A stretch of 64,000 bases of DNA from Lepidostoma basale (Eukaryota > Arthropoda > Insecta > Trichoptera > Lepidostomatidae). Below the pieces are notes generated by a model that was not told the origin of the DNA, ran no database searches, and worked only from the letters and a program-made list of their open reading frames with translations. A program made the position numbers and the translations under genes. Of this stretch, positions 24,104-35,213 are shown one piece after another; position 1 is the first letter of the stretch, and each line of letters opens with the position of its first letter. The stretch spans positions 496,001 to 560,000 of the forward strand of contig JAHDVF020001364.1 in assembly GCA_022606425.2 (NCBI GenBank), written 5' to 3'.

Positions 24104-24715
24104 TGAAATAACCACCACCCTGCATTTTTTTAAACTCCGGGTTCGGACAGCGACGCAAGAAAGATTTACACGCCGGACTCTGGTGGAGGTAACATCTCCC
24201 CGCTCGGCGGGCGGCCGAACGTCGGGGAGATAATCTGAAGGAAAAGATCGCGATATACGCGCCGCATGGCGCCAGCTTATCTTCATTGGGACTTGATGCT
24301 GGCCATTGCTGTCGCTGCGAAGGAGACCCGTTCCCTTCGCCGTCCACGTCGACGCCATTAGCCGCCAGGAGCCGGCTGCCTCAGATCCGGCCAGCCTCCA
24401 CGTCACCCTTCGCCGTCATCTGCCTCGCCCGATCTCTGCGGCGGAGGCCAGGTCGGCTCCAGCATCCATGACTCTCCCCCATCGTCCGCCTCGTATGTTC
24501 CTCGTACGCGGACGAATGAATGCAGTAAAATTAAGTATGCTGACCAGCTTCTAGCAAGTAAGTCTTTGATTGTAATTTATTAATATTAAGGTGTTCCTCT
24601 CGTGTAAATTTTTGTAATCCTATTTATAATAAACTTAATTTATAAATCACTTGGCCTTTCTTAATAATCACACTCTCAATCCCGAACGAATCATATCATC
24701 TATAAATCATGGGCA
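24104..24715 (+). mobile_element. Candidate solo LTR with PBS-like sequence, upstream of DCPS
   Basis: The segment begins TG (tgaaataacc) after a G-rich, PPT-like tract (actttggggggc) and ends CA (atgggca). It is followed at once by tttggcgccgaggcaacggg, which resembles the TGGCGCC-type primer-binding site of insect LTR elements. GC-rich first part, AT-rich second part with an aataaa-like stretch near 24629. No gag or pol is visible and no second LTR, so the identification rests on the ends. Confidence 0.5.
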
Positions 24716-24917
24716 TTTGGCGCCGAGGCAACGGGAGATGATCTCGACAATCCCGAGTCGAGATTCCCCGCATCTCCTCGTTCATGGACCCCGTTCCATC
24801 ATCAGACTCCGTCACCGTTTCGAAGTCTATCATAGACTTCGAGACGGCATTGACACAGTCTATGGTTTCATGTCGAAAAATGTATTTAAATCGTTTAAAA
24901 TTATCTGTGGTTTTAAC

Positions 24918-26532
24918 ATGTCTGACATTGAGGGTTCGGGTGACGTTCTAAAGACGCGCAGTGCTGATAATGTGATAATACGAGATGTAGTCGCTGACGA
25001 AGAAGCTGACTTTCATCTTGGCGATTTCTCCTTACGGCGGGTGCTGAATTCCAACAGCAACAGGAAGAACATTTTTCTTCTGGGCACGATCAAAGACAGA
25101 GAGGGGCACGCTATCCTAACTTTGGAAAAGAAAGCTTTCAACGAGTCGGACTTGAATGAAGAGGGTTATTTTAACGATGTGAACGAACTAAAGAAACACT
25201 TTCACAACGACATCTATTCAAATTACGACTGTTTCCTGAAGCCTTCGTTGAACGGTGAGCACTTTCTTCGTTGACCATATTGACGCATCTAACAGTTTGT
25301 TTTTCGCGATTTTACATGACAATATTACCATTCGTCGAACCTCTGGATGGAACGTGATTATTTATACGATGTTCTCTTAAAACTGCCAAATCGTGTTTTG
25401 TGGTTTAAATGAAATGAAATGAAAATGAGAAAGAAGAATGTATGACGATTTGTGATATAAAATTTACGTATCTGGGAAGCATGTTTACAAGAGACGGAAA
25501 AATGGAGAAAGACATCGAAAGAAGGGTTGGTGCTGGGTATAAAATAAATGGCGCACTCAAAGTCATTACTGCAAATAGAAATATATCCACAGAAGCAAAG
25601 ATGGCAGTACACAATGGAGTTCTAGTGCCGATCCTCATGTATGGAAGTGAAGCTTGGAGCTGGCAAAAGAAGGATGAAAGCAGGATAAACGCCGTAGAAA
25701 TGAGATCACTAAGAAGAATGTGCGAGAAAATGTTGTATGATAGAATACCGAACGATGAAATACTAAAGAAATGTAAGGCAGATGACTGCATCATGGATAA
25801 AACTAAAAAAGGATCCCTGAGATGGTTTGGACATATGGAACGAATGGATGAGAGAAGAATGGTTAAAAAGTTGTACATAAGCAGCGTGAGTGGAAAAGGA
25901 AGCCGAGGACGACCGAGGAAAACATGGCAATACCAAATTAATCAATTACTAAAAGGCAGCCACATTCAAGACATCGACGCGCGTGCAACACGCTATGATG
26001 AATGTTGAGGAAGCGAGAGAAATATGTCAGGAAAGAAAAGTGTGGCAGTCCATTCTTTCCGCCTACCCTGGATAAGTCCTGGCGCTCTGTAGCTGCCGGA
26101 CGTTTTTTCAAATAGCTCCCTATTTAAATAAAATTTTAAGGGTCTGAGTACTCCATTTGCGTCTATTTAACATCTATCATCACCTTTTAATGAATCAAAC
26201 AAATCTGTGTATCCAAAATTAATTATTTACGTATAGTTTCAGTGAAAAGAACAAATTAAGTTGAAATACGTGAAAGTTTTTAATATAAAATGCATCGTGT
26301 AAACGGCTATTTCCGAGTCGAGACCTCAAAGATGGTTGCCACATGTGTGTCCGAGTGTCCAGTGAATTGTGTGAAGTGCAACAGGATGATTTATGAGGGA
26401 ACGCCCAAATTCTCGGAAATAATTTGTGAACTTTTACTATGTGCCAAAACATTAAGATTGATAAAACGGAGCATTTTCTACAGCGCTCTTGAGATGAGTA
26501 ATTCATAAAAATGGCGCCCTATAAATTATCCA

Positions 26533-26569
<37 letters not shown>

Positions 26570-29500
26570 CCTTCGGGGAGACGGTGTGATGGTTAGTTTG
26601 TTAGTTAGTCTTTTGTTTTCCTGTATTGATTATGATCAATTTTGGGAATGCTCGGAACCAATTCTCTACAGCTTTGAAGAGATGGACATCTAATAAACCA
26701 TTTCTTCAGATTAATTAGGGGATACTTCGAGAACTCGGCCGTACTGGAGGATGTTGGTCTTTTTGTCCCCTATAGATATCCTCGACAGTGACAGCACAGA
26801 TTGTTTTACCTACCGGCCGCCAGAACCAATCTGCCTCTGGTGACACCGGTGGGAAGAGCAATTAGTCTGCTGAACGCGGTCTCCTCGGAGATCGACGTCT
26901 TTCATGTTAGTGAAAGTACGTTCAGGGGACAAATACTCTTGACTTTGGAAAGTATCTTGTCTTCCTAATGTCGAACCATCACTAATGCGTTCCTGGTATT
27001 ATGTTGTATGTGTATAATATCTTACCTGTACTCAATAGATGCCTTAAACATTTATGCTGTTTGTAATGTCTTTTGAGTAAATAAATAAAATAAATTTCCA
27101 GGTGTGAAGGTATCCCTCATTCATCCGGCCACAGAGAAACACATTGGTAAGTTCTCGCAGCAGTCAGTTCACCTGGTGCTGGAGACTCCGGAACTGTATA
27201 GCACCGTCACCAAGCCCTACATCCTCGACGAGCAGTTCACCTTAGACGTGAGTTTCAAATAATTTAAATAGCTAATCCGGTGTTTCCCAATTAGTGGTCC
27301 CGAAGATGTTGTTATTATTACAACATTTTGAATGTATTAGGGGTACCCATAAGTAATGTCCAAACACCTTATTTTTGAATTTTGCCCAACTTCTTTAGGA
27401 TCCTTTGAGTATTGGACCAGGATGTACCGACCTTTTCTGATAATTTCTCAATATTCAGCATCGGGTCGTCTTCGATTTCAGACTTCACGGCTGCTTCATT
27501 CGCCTGGACGGGTCGTCCACTTCGAGGCTCATTTTCCAAACACAAATCACCAGATTTAAATTTTTTGAACCATCGTTGGTATTTGCTGACATCCAATATG
27601 TCACCGTAAATCTCGCAAATATCCTTCGTAGCTTCTGTCGATTTATTTTTCAAATGATATTGAAAAAGTATACAGCTCTGCAGATGTTGTTCCAACTGAC
27701 ACGTCTCTACCATTGTCGTCAGAGGGATAAAGAAACCGTTTTATTTTGTCTCAAGGCCACGAGCAGGTAGCCGTTACACAATAAAAACTTATAACAGGTC
27801 CTTACTGCATAACAGACTGAAGGAGACTATTTTAAAGATGGCGCATCGAAAAAAAACGACATTACTTATGGGTACCCCTTAATATATAAATCCTTGTAGA
27901 CAAATACTAGATTTTACCCATTGCGGGTTATCAATTCAAGGATTAATTGTATCTCAATAGAGACGAAGATGCGAATTGGCAACGGAACATGGTGATCGAG
28001 GTGTTTACAGGACTTATGACTCGTCATTGGTTGGGTTAAGTGCACGCTTTATGTAATACAACATTCCCCATTCCACCCTTCTTACGACCGCCGTGTCTGA
28101 CAAATTTTTGGAAGTTGTATATATGTTAATATGTAACACCAAACTTCACATGTTAGTTTATATGTACTACGGTAACCACGTAATTTTTTTTGTAAAATAA
28201 AAAAAAATTTGAACCTACAAAAATTCAATACACTTGCTTTCTGGAGATGCCTCGTATGTCTGGAAAGAAAAGTGTGGCAGTTTATTCTTTCTGTCTACCC
28301 CTTCAGAGAGACGGCGTGATAGTTAGTTAGTTTTAGATAAATTTTAACAGTTCGTCACCTGAGAGTAAGAAGGTCAAAAGTAAAAAGCTGAGAAAAATTA
28401 AGTCAAAAGTTTTGTTGGTTTCGGGTGTGTACCTTGGAATAAAAGGGTTCCATCTGAAGCAGATGAAACTCTTTTACCGAGAAGCTTGTAAATTTTCTCT
28501 GGCGACAGTTGGAATAATAAAGTTCTAAGTGTAAATGAATCCTTCTTCTGTGAATCATGTGTTTTGAATGATCAGATGGAACTTGATTCTTTTCGCAACA
28601 TCAAAATGACCATACTATTACATGTTTTTTTTAATTGTACATATAGATTAGGTTAGTAAGAACCCTTTTCACGAAAAAAAGCCAAATGTGAAATTTTGTT
28701 AGTTGAAACTAGAGATGGGCCAAGTACTCGTTTAATACTCGGTACTCGGCGTATTCGGTGTTTTTTTTATTAGCCAAATAACTCTGTCTAAATGACGAGT
28801 ATACGAGTACTCGGTTCCTTTTGTTTTCATAGACGTTAGTTACCTACTTCTGAAAATAAACCCTCGCTATACACAGTGCTTGCAGGTGCACATAAAAACA
28901 CTCTTGCTAAATGTGCTATCTCTGGATGTCTTGTTTTATGACTTGCCCACTACTCGAAAGGACTCTTATCTTTTGACAACAATCATTTGTTTACATATTG
29001 ATCCCAATTCTAGAGCGATGGGGCTGTTAGGATCGTCGCGCTCCGGTAGAAACAAGTTCTTGGAAGCAATTCCAAAATGATGCATGAGCATCTTGTGATT
29101 GTCTTAATAGGCACTCTATAACGTCGCTTCTTTCAATGAATTCTAAAAATAGGATCTTTCTGATCAATTCGCATTTCTCTGGATTAAAAAATCTCATTCT
29201 GAATCTGGGGTCCAGTAAAGTAACCAAACAGTAATATTTATCATCTTCTAAGCCTTGAAAGCCATCCTGAACTTCATCTTTAAGCTTATGTTGCATATCC
29301 GCTATGTTTGGGCAGATTTCACCGACTTCAGGTTTTGATAAATATTTTAAAAGAGCATTGGTGTGGGGTGTTCCTTCTGAAATTTATGAGAATGTTGAGC
29401 TAGTAATTTCAGTGATTTCTTCGAACAGTTTGAGAAACGTTACACACTCTTGCGCCCCAAACAAAGCATTTGATTGATTGAACCGAGTTATTCAGCCGAG

Positions 29501-32500
29501 TATTCAGTTTGGCGAACATAAAACCAAGTAAAACTTGTACTCGGTAACTCAGTAAAACTTGTACTCAGCGCATCTCTAGTTGAAACCCTCTTACTCTCAG
29601 GTGACGAGTTAATAATTTTCAATTTTATTAATTAATCGTTTTATTGTCAGTGGGTTCACAACATCCTCGGGGGAAGGAAGGAGGCTGACCGCGTGGTGTT
29701 GGACGACCCTGACCCGTCTGCGGGGTTCGTGTTGCTCCCGGACCTCAAGTGGGACGGCAAGTCCCCCGAGACACTGTACCTCCTGGCTCTAGCGCGGGCC
29801 CCCGTCCTGTCGCTGCGGGAGCTGCAGACCCAGCACCTCCCGCTGCTGCGTAACATCAGAGACAAAGGCCAGGTGTGTTGCTTCTCAGCCTTCAATCTGT
29901 ACGGGACAGATTGCCCCCCCGTACTATTAATATTTATTTTTGTCTGCTGACTGCTGCTCGTCTCCAGATGTAGTGCTGATGGTGAAAGCGGGGAATACGG
30001 TGTGATGATATTCAAGCACCGATGTTTTATTTTTATGAGGCGATCGGTGCAGGAGTTGAAGCAAAGAGAGTTTATCGCACTAACTACGCTCAAAGCACGG
30101 CAATGTACAGGATTTGGGACAACTGCAACAAGTATTTTGGAGACATCGATGTTTTCCACTTGAACGAACGTGGATGAGACCATAATGTTACTTTTAATAT
30201 TGTTCTTATTTCTACTAGTATTATTATGCTTAACTCTCAATCATTTTGTTTGACCATATTTTGCCTTAAATTCAATTAACTGTTTGTTGTATTTTTGGTA
30301 GTATGTAATTGGCTTTATTTATTATTGTTCTTAACTAACTAACTAACCATCACGCCATTTCCCCGGAGGGGTAGGCAGAGGGGATGGATCACCACACTGG
30401 CCTGTCCTGGCATACCTCTCGGGCTTCCTCTACATTCATACATCGTACCAATCACGCACGTTGATTATTCCGACTTCGAATGTGGCCACCTTTTAGTAAT
30501 TGATTAATTTGGTCATGCCATGTTTTCCTCGGTCGTCCTCGGCTTCTTTTCCCACTCACGCTGCTTGTGTACAACTTTTTAACCATTCTACTCTCATCCA
30601 TTCGTTCCATATGTCCGAACCATCTCAGGGATCCTTTTTTAATTTTATTCATGAGACAGTCATCTGCCTTACATTTCTTTCTTATTTCATCGTTTGGTAT
30701 TCTATCATACAACACTTTCACGCACATTCTTCTTAGTGATCTCATTTCTACGGCGTTTATCCTGCTTTCATCCTTCTTTTGCCAGCTCCAAGCTTCACTT
30801 CCATACGTGAGGGTTGGCACTAGAACTCCATTGTGTACTGCCATCTTTGCTTCTGTGGATATATTTATATTTGCAGTAATGACTTTGAGTGCGCCATTTA
30901 TTTTATTCCCAGCACCAACCCTCCTTTCGATGTCTTTCTCCATTTTACCGTCTCTTGTAAACATGCTTCCCAGATACGTAAATTCAGTAACTTGCTCCAA
31001 TTTCTCGCCCATCGCACTTACGAGTATATCACAAATCGTCATACATTCTTCTTTCTCGAAAACCATCACTTTAGATTTAGACACATTCATCACCAAGTCA
31101 CTCTTTTTGCATGCCTCATACATCCTTGACACTAAGACTTGCAAATTTTCTTTACTGTCAGCGATTAACACAGCATTGTCTGCATATAACAAACAGCTGA
31201 CTGACAAACAATTCATCTTAGCACCAGCGTCTATGCCTTCAAGTTCTTTCATACACTTGTCCAAGTATAGATTGAACAACCACGGGGACATCATACAACC
31301 CTGTTTGACACCTTTGGTGATGTCAAACCAAGATGTGACAGCCCCATTAACCCTGACACAAGCGGTGCTTCCCTTCTTAACGTTTCTTAATTAATATATT
31401 GATATCGCTGTACGATGTCTCGTATGCTGCCCTTACTGAATAAATAAATAAATAAAACGCATTCCAACACGTACTTAAACAGCGGACGAGCAAATCAACA
31501 CGTCCGTTGTTTTTTGTTTATTTTGACCAATCAGGATAATCGAAAATCCGGATAATCAAGGTCCGGATAATCGAGGTTCTACTGTATGTTAGTTTTTTCC
31601 GGAAATTAAATGTTTTTTTGCATTTGTGACGCAGGAAACAATCTTGCAGCGTTACGGACTGGACCGTACGCGCCTGCGAGTCTACCTGCACTACCAGCCC
31701 ACCTTCTACCACCTCCACGTACACTTCACCTCGCTGCAGTATGATGCTCCAGGTGAATTATTCTTTGTCTTCTGCTTTATTTAAAACTGGGTGTACAACA
31801 AATATTTAAATGCTTTATTTAAAACAAAAAAATATATATGCTTTTATGTTTTACCATTATTATTTTGTGTGTAATTTAATCTTAATGTTATTTTACTAGG
31901 GTCATTCATAAAATAAGGTTCCCATGTTTTTTTAAAAATATACAGCTTTATTGTTTTCCTTAGCATTATACATCATTTTAAAGCTTAAAACTTACTCTAT
32001 TTTTCTATATAATTGCCGTTTCTGTCTAAACACTTTTGCAGACGATGCTCCAACTTTTGTATCCCCAAGTCATAAAATTCTGCCGCCATTCCTCTGAGAA
32101 ATCGAATAACCTCTTCTTTGACTTCATCATCAGTATGAAAGCACATTCCACCCAAGTGTTCCTTTAATTTTGGGAACAAGTGGTAATCACTAGGGGCTAG
32201 GTCCGGACTGTAGGGTGGGTGGGGCAAAACAGTCCAGCCAAAACCTGTCGAGCAGTTCTTGAGTTTGATTTGAGACATGAGGTCGAGCGCTCAACACGTT
32301 TCTGCTTGTGGTTTTCTATGTGCATTCGTGGTACCCACCGCGCACACACATTTCGATAGCCTAATTTTTCAGTTAAAATTTTGTGAATTGTGTGTTGGAA
32401 GTCCCAGGAATACGAATAGCAAGTTCGTTACTGGTAATCCTCCGATCTTTAAGCATTATGCTCTCATCTTCGCATCTGGCGGAAACAGCGATAGGAAGCC

Positions 32501-32893
32501 CCATCTTCGATGGATGCCAGGCCGACACTGAGGGGTGTAGCGTGGCGGGAGTGGCAGGGATAGAGAGTGGAGGAGTTGATGAGTCAGTCAGCATAGGGAA
32601 TCTTTCTTTACGAATTACCCTCGTAATAAAAAGAAGGGTCAAAATTAATTACTGTGTTGTATGAACAAATGATGTCTCCTTAATATTGGTGCAATGGGTT
32701 AAGTGGTCGGGATTAATTGTGTTTTTTTTTTATTATATATGTTGCAGGAATCAACACTGAAAAATCACACTTGCTCGATACGGTCATCAACAACATAGAA
32801 CTCTTCGGAGACTATTACCAGAGAGCCACGCTGCCCTGCGTCCTCAAAGAAAGTGACACACTCTACTCGTTGCTGAGCGAGAGCGTGCACTGA
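24918..32893 (+). CDS. DCPS: Scavenger mRNA-decapping enzyme DCPS (HIT-family m7GpppX diphosphatase), 5 exons
   Basis: Hydrolyses the m7GpppN cap remnant left after exosomal 3'-5' mRNA decay. Exons: 24918-25254, 27102-27247, 29651-29872, 31635-31752 and 32748-32893. All have AG/GT borders and consistent phases, giving 322 residues against about 337 in human. Exon 1 encodes the N-terminal swapped-dimer domain (FHNDIYSNY, then HPATEKHI in exon 2). Exon 3 has WVHNIL and [10 protein letters not shown]. Exon 4 carries the histidine triad HLHVH at residues 261-265. The frame is open upstream of 24918, but family alignment and a candidate LTR/PBS relic ending near 24735 favour this ATG. Introns hold mariner, hAT, Tigger and RTE relics. 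It is divergent from EXOSC10 and lies 94 bp before UBE3D. Confidence 0.95.
25430..26070 (+). mobile_element. Family A (A2) RT C-terminal fragment, DCPS intron 1
   Basis: [69 protein letters not shown] block; frameshift near 25975, no TTAG tail. Confidence 0.88.
26071..26530. other. DCPS intron 1 stretch, no recognised gene
   Basis: A 72-codon plus-strand ORF (26290-26508, [20 protein letters not shown]) has a Cys cluster, but I recognise no family. It is probably fortuitous or a transposon scrap. Confidence 0.35.
26531..26567 (+). repeat. (ATT)n microsatellite
   Basis: About eleven trinucleotide repeats, joined on the right to a family A 3' end (ccccttcggggagacggtgt). Confidence 0.9.
26566..26610 (+). 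mobile_element. Family A 3' tip
   Basis: ccccttcggggagacggtgt, gatggttag and ttag repeats, after the ATT microsatellite. Confidence 0.75.
26640..27095 (+). mobile_element. Family J RT C-terminal fragment ending at the DCPS exon 2 acceptor
   Basis: Frames with [25 protein letters not shown], then the J 3' UTR (gcgttcctggtattatgttg, gagtaaataaataaaa), about 10 bp from the exon 2 acceptor. Confidence 0.85.
27338..27881 (-). mobile_element. mariner relic with only the transposase HTH region, DCPS intron 2
   Basis: About 22-bp inverted ends, ggggtacccataagtaatgt on the left and the same inverted on the right, with TA-like flanks. A 114-codon minus-strand ORF (27369-27713) matches the N-terminal mariner HTH domain ([26 protein letters not shown]). 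The catalytic DDD region is absent: an internal deletion derivative. Confidence 0.85.
27895..28170. repeat. M1 copy, DCPS intron 2
   Basis: cccattgcgggttatcaatt, ttgtatctcaatagagacga, gtttacaggacttatgactc, gttgtatatatg. Confidence 0.8.
28255..28335 (+). mobile_element. Family A 3' tip
   Basis: ctggaaagaaaagtgtggca, gagacggcgtgatagttag and ttag repeats. Confidence 0.75.
28351..29608. mobile_element. Outer inverted-repeat element split by the hAT relic
   Basis: tcgtcacctgagagtaag at 28352-28369 is inverted at about 29590-29607 (cttactctcaggtgacga). Removing the hAT insertion leaves a ~390-bp element with ~19-bp ends, one of which lies next to TTAA on the right. Family unknown. Confidence 0.6.
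28710..29578 (-). mobile_element. hAT element relic with transposase C-terminal fragment, DCPS intron 2
   Basis: Ends tagagatgggc and, inverted, tagagatgcgc, with a perfect 8-bp duplication gttgaaac at 28702-28709 and 29579-29586, diagnostic of hAT. The minus-strand ORF 29027-29296 carries [13 protein letters not shown], the hAT transposase motif near the dimerisation domain. Further upstream frames ([16 protein letters not shown]) are broken. Confidence 0.9.
29873..30330. other. DCPS intron 3 start, no feature seen
   Basis: No gene or repeat recognised. Confidence 0.4.
30333..31400 (-). mobile_element. Family A (A2) copy reaching into the RT domain, DCPS intron 3
   Basis: Longest family A fragment in the window. 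The minus-strand frame starts with [20 protein letters not shown], has RT motif C as CLLYADNAV (D to N), then [20 protein letters not shown] and ends RSRNNQRA; ctaa tail at 30333. Confidence 0.9.
31500..31584. mobile_element. Right end of a Tigger-like element, DCPS intron 3
   Basis: ggataatcgaggttctactg followed by TA, preceded by two related ggataatc copies. It matches the inverted ends of the other pogo/Tigger MITEs here. No left end recognised. Confidence 0.6.
31897..32650 (-). mobile_element. Second mariner relic (transposase C-terminal half), DCPS intron 4
   Basis: Minus-strand ORF 31997-32278 encodes [20 protein letters not shown] and ends with [11 protein letters not shown], the conserved mariner C-terminus. 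Upstream, in a shifted frame, is VCARWVPRM and, near 32400-32500, a helix-turn-helix-like stretch. The left end is likely at agggtcattcataaaataag (31897); the right terminus was not found. Frameshifted and dead. Confidence 0.8.
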
Positions 32894-32987
32894 ATTGTTA
32901 TATCCATTTTTACTCTAGTCTTGTTTTTATCACACATCAAATTAATTTTGTTCGCCCCTTTGGACATATAGTTTTTATTCTTGCAAG

Positions 32988-34343
32988 ATGGAGATAGTTA
33001 AGAATGTCATCGTAGAATTAAGACCACTCCTAAGATGCTGTAACATATTTTTAAGTACCACCGAGCTACTGTTGCAAGATCGCCTCGTCATCACAATCAG
33101 GCCGGACTGCATCGTCGTGGGATACAACCAGTCCGCGGAGAAGATGGAAGCGAAACGCAACAGTAGAAAGAGAAGCTACGCAAGATTTGACTCCACCTCG
33201 AGCGGAGAGAGCTATTCCGACAGTGAAGACGAAACGTTTGCTTACAACAAGCTCATGGACATGAAGCCGTATTGCAAGATGGTGCCGGGATCCTTGTCAA
33301 ATTTAAAAATAGAACAAAAAGCTCTGTCGTTCCGCGTTCTAACCGAGCCCACGGTCCCGAACAGCGGCAACATCTTCAACGAAATACTGAATTCAAACGT
33401 GGAATCGTTGACTCCGAATTTGAATTTAAACGAGCAAGTTTTGAATCTGGAAAAGAATGTTAAATTTTCGTTGCGCTGCTCAAACTGCTCGAATATTATA
33501 ACGAAAGAGGACGAAGTTTGCTTCGGCAGGGTCTTGCAGCTTCCTTCGGAAAATATGGACATGTCCGAGTGGTTTTGCCACGGGCCGAACAAGGAACACT
33601 GCCACGCAGAAAAGAAATTTGCGTCGAAGAATAGCAATTATTCGAATTTCGATCCGTCTCCGACGGATTTATTTTACGGCAACTGTTACTTTCTAATGAA
33701 TAGTTCGAATTTCAATTCTAATTTCTGCAAATTCAATAGTAAAAGGGATTTTATTTATTGCAATCGCTGCCTTTCGTGTCTGGGTTCGAGGAAGAATGAA
33801 ACGATCAAACTGTGGAATTCGTGTTTGAAATTTAATTTAGTTGAAAACAAATCGAATGTCACCGATTTCAACTTGTTTTCGTATAAAAATAACGGGGCAG
33901 CCACGCACGCAAATGATTTACCTCTTTCTGACGTTATTTACGTTATAAGTCAGTTGATGAAGGAGTCCCTCGTTGGCGTACAGATGCCCACAGCCTGCAA
34001 GATGATCTTGGAAAGCGAGACGGTGAAAAAACAATCGCTTTTGATCTGGGTGATGGACAGGGTTTTGGACGTGCTGAAGAGCGTGGAAACAGACGATAAT
34101 TTGAATGTGGATGCCAGCAGGCAAGAGATCAAACTCGACCGTGTCGTAGCTGCAAAGTTGCTGTACACCGTGGTAGAAGAAGATAACATCTCTGACGAGT
34201 GGAAGAATCCATCCGTCCAGATCTCTTCGGTGTCAAAAGAAATGTTGCTAGCGGCTACGTCGTATTTTGCCAAGAATTCTAATCTGATCCCCGTAAGTTC
34301 CAGAAGGGCTTCCGGATATTTTGTCAGCTACGTGTTTTTTTAA
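32988..34343 (+). CDS. UBE3D: E3 ubiquitin-protein ligase E3D-like (HECT-like, UBE2C-binding)
   Basis: Single-exon ORF of 451 residues. In vertebrates this family binds the E2 UBE2C and has a HECT-like C-terminus. Recognised by the cysteine-rich centre: C164-x2-C167, FGRVLQLPSENM (179-190), WFCHGP (195-200), the acidic-aromatic segment DLFYGNCYFLMN, and CNRCLSCLG (258-266). The C-terminal block ISVSKEMLLAATSYFAKNS with a final SxRxxSGYFVSYVFF resembles the family's C-terminal HECT-like element. Residues 55-85 form a Ser/Glu/Asp-rich insert after a basic patch (KRNSRKRSYAR). The start at 32988 is the first ATG after the DCPS stop. No intron is seen, unlike DCPS. The name is from remembered family features, not a search. 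Confidence 0.82.
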   Translation: MEIVKNVIVELRPLLRCCNIFLSTTELLLQDRLVITIRPDCIVVGYNQSAEKMEAKRNSRKRSYARFDSTSSGESYSDSEDETFAYNKLMDMKPYCKMVPGSLSNLKIEQKALSFRVLTEPTVPNSGNIFNEILNSNVESLTPNLNLNEQVLNLEKNVKFSLRCSNCSNIITKEDEVCFGRVLQLPSENMDMSEWFCHGPNKEHCHAEKKFASKNSNYSNFDPSPTDLFYGNCYFLMNSSNFNSNFCKFNSKRDFIYCNRCLSCLGSRKNETIKLWNSCLKFNLVENKSNVTDFNLFSYKNNGAATHANDLPLSDVIYVISQLMKESLVGVQMPTACKMILESETVKKQSLLIWVMDRVLDVLKSVETDDNLNVDASRQEIKLDRVVAAKLLYTVVEEDNISDEWKNPSVQISSVSKEMLLAATSYFAKNSNLIPVSSRRASGYFVSYVFF

Positions 34344-35213
34344 ATAATAAATTTATTTTATTAAACTTATTTTTATTTTCGAGCCTTCCGATTGTTTAGA
34401 TGTTAACCCTTAACGTACCGTGTTCAAAACAAAACGCTCGCTCCCATGTGGTCAATTCAGTTTACCGCTAACTTTATCTAAAAATCAAGCATATGACTCG
34501 ATGAATCAAAATTTAATTTATGTCATCTTGTAGGGAATTTCATTAGGAATAGATTGATATCTATAACATACATGGATTATTTGAAAAACATATAATTATT
34601 AATTTTTTTCTGGAACCATGCGATTTCTGATATAGAATGCGAGACAGCATACGAACAACTGACACCAAGTATAAACTTGTCTCGCGCCGTGGCGCTATAA
34701 TTTTACGTATGATAAAGGCATCTAGGCAAAATGTATACTACGTTCAAGACAACGAGTACGTATTAATATTTGTCCCTTTTGGTAAAGTGTTAATATTTTC
34801 ACAGTTCTGATATTATTAAGTTGCGTGCTGCGTTTCCGTCCACAATCGGTATCATTACGTACCTATGAGAAAAGGCCAAACATATAATTTATAATACGTT
34901 CAAAAGAGCGAGTAAGTATTTGTCGCTTTTGATAAAGTTGTAAATATTAGCAAAACAAATTCTACCTTAACACGAATGAAGGTGAGGGCAGTCTTAAAAT
35001 ATATATTTTTTTGGGATGAAGGAAGTAATTTTTTGCTTTTTTTTATTACGAAATATTGAGAACACTTCAATGGAGGATTATAATTTTTATTTATAATATT
35101 AGGGTCCATAGGTTTTAAGAAAATCAACTTTAAATTGGCATCGGCGGTTAAGGCAGGTTTACACGCTACGATAGATCGTAGCAATTTATCGTAACGATCT
35201 AATTGTTACGATT
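34344..35213. other. Intergenic AT-rich DNA after UBE3D
   Basis: No coding or known repeat. 35150-35215 has short self-complementary blocks (acgatagatcgta, taacgatctaattgttacga), perhaps a MITE end. Confidence 0.45.

Noticed and set aside
24651..24917. In-frame N-terminal extension of DCPS by ~89 codons
   Set aside because: This stretch overlaps the candidate LTR/PBS and does not resemble the DCPS N-terminus; the ATG at 24918 fits the family.
33918..34273. Minus-strand ORFs inside UBE3D
   Set aside because: Shadows of the sense coding frame; no homology.
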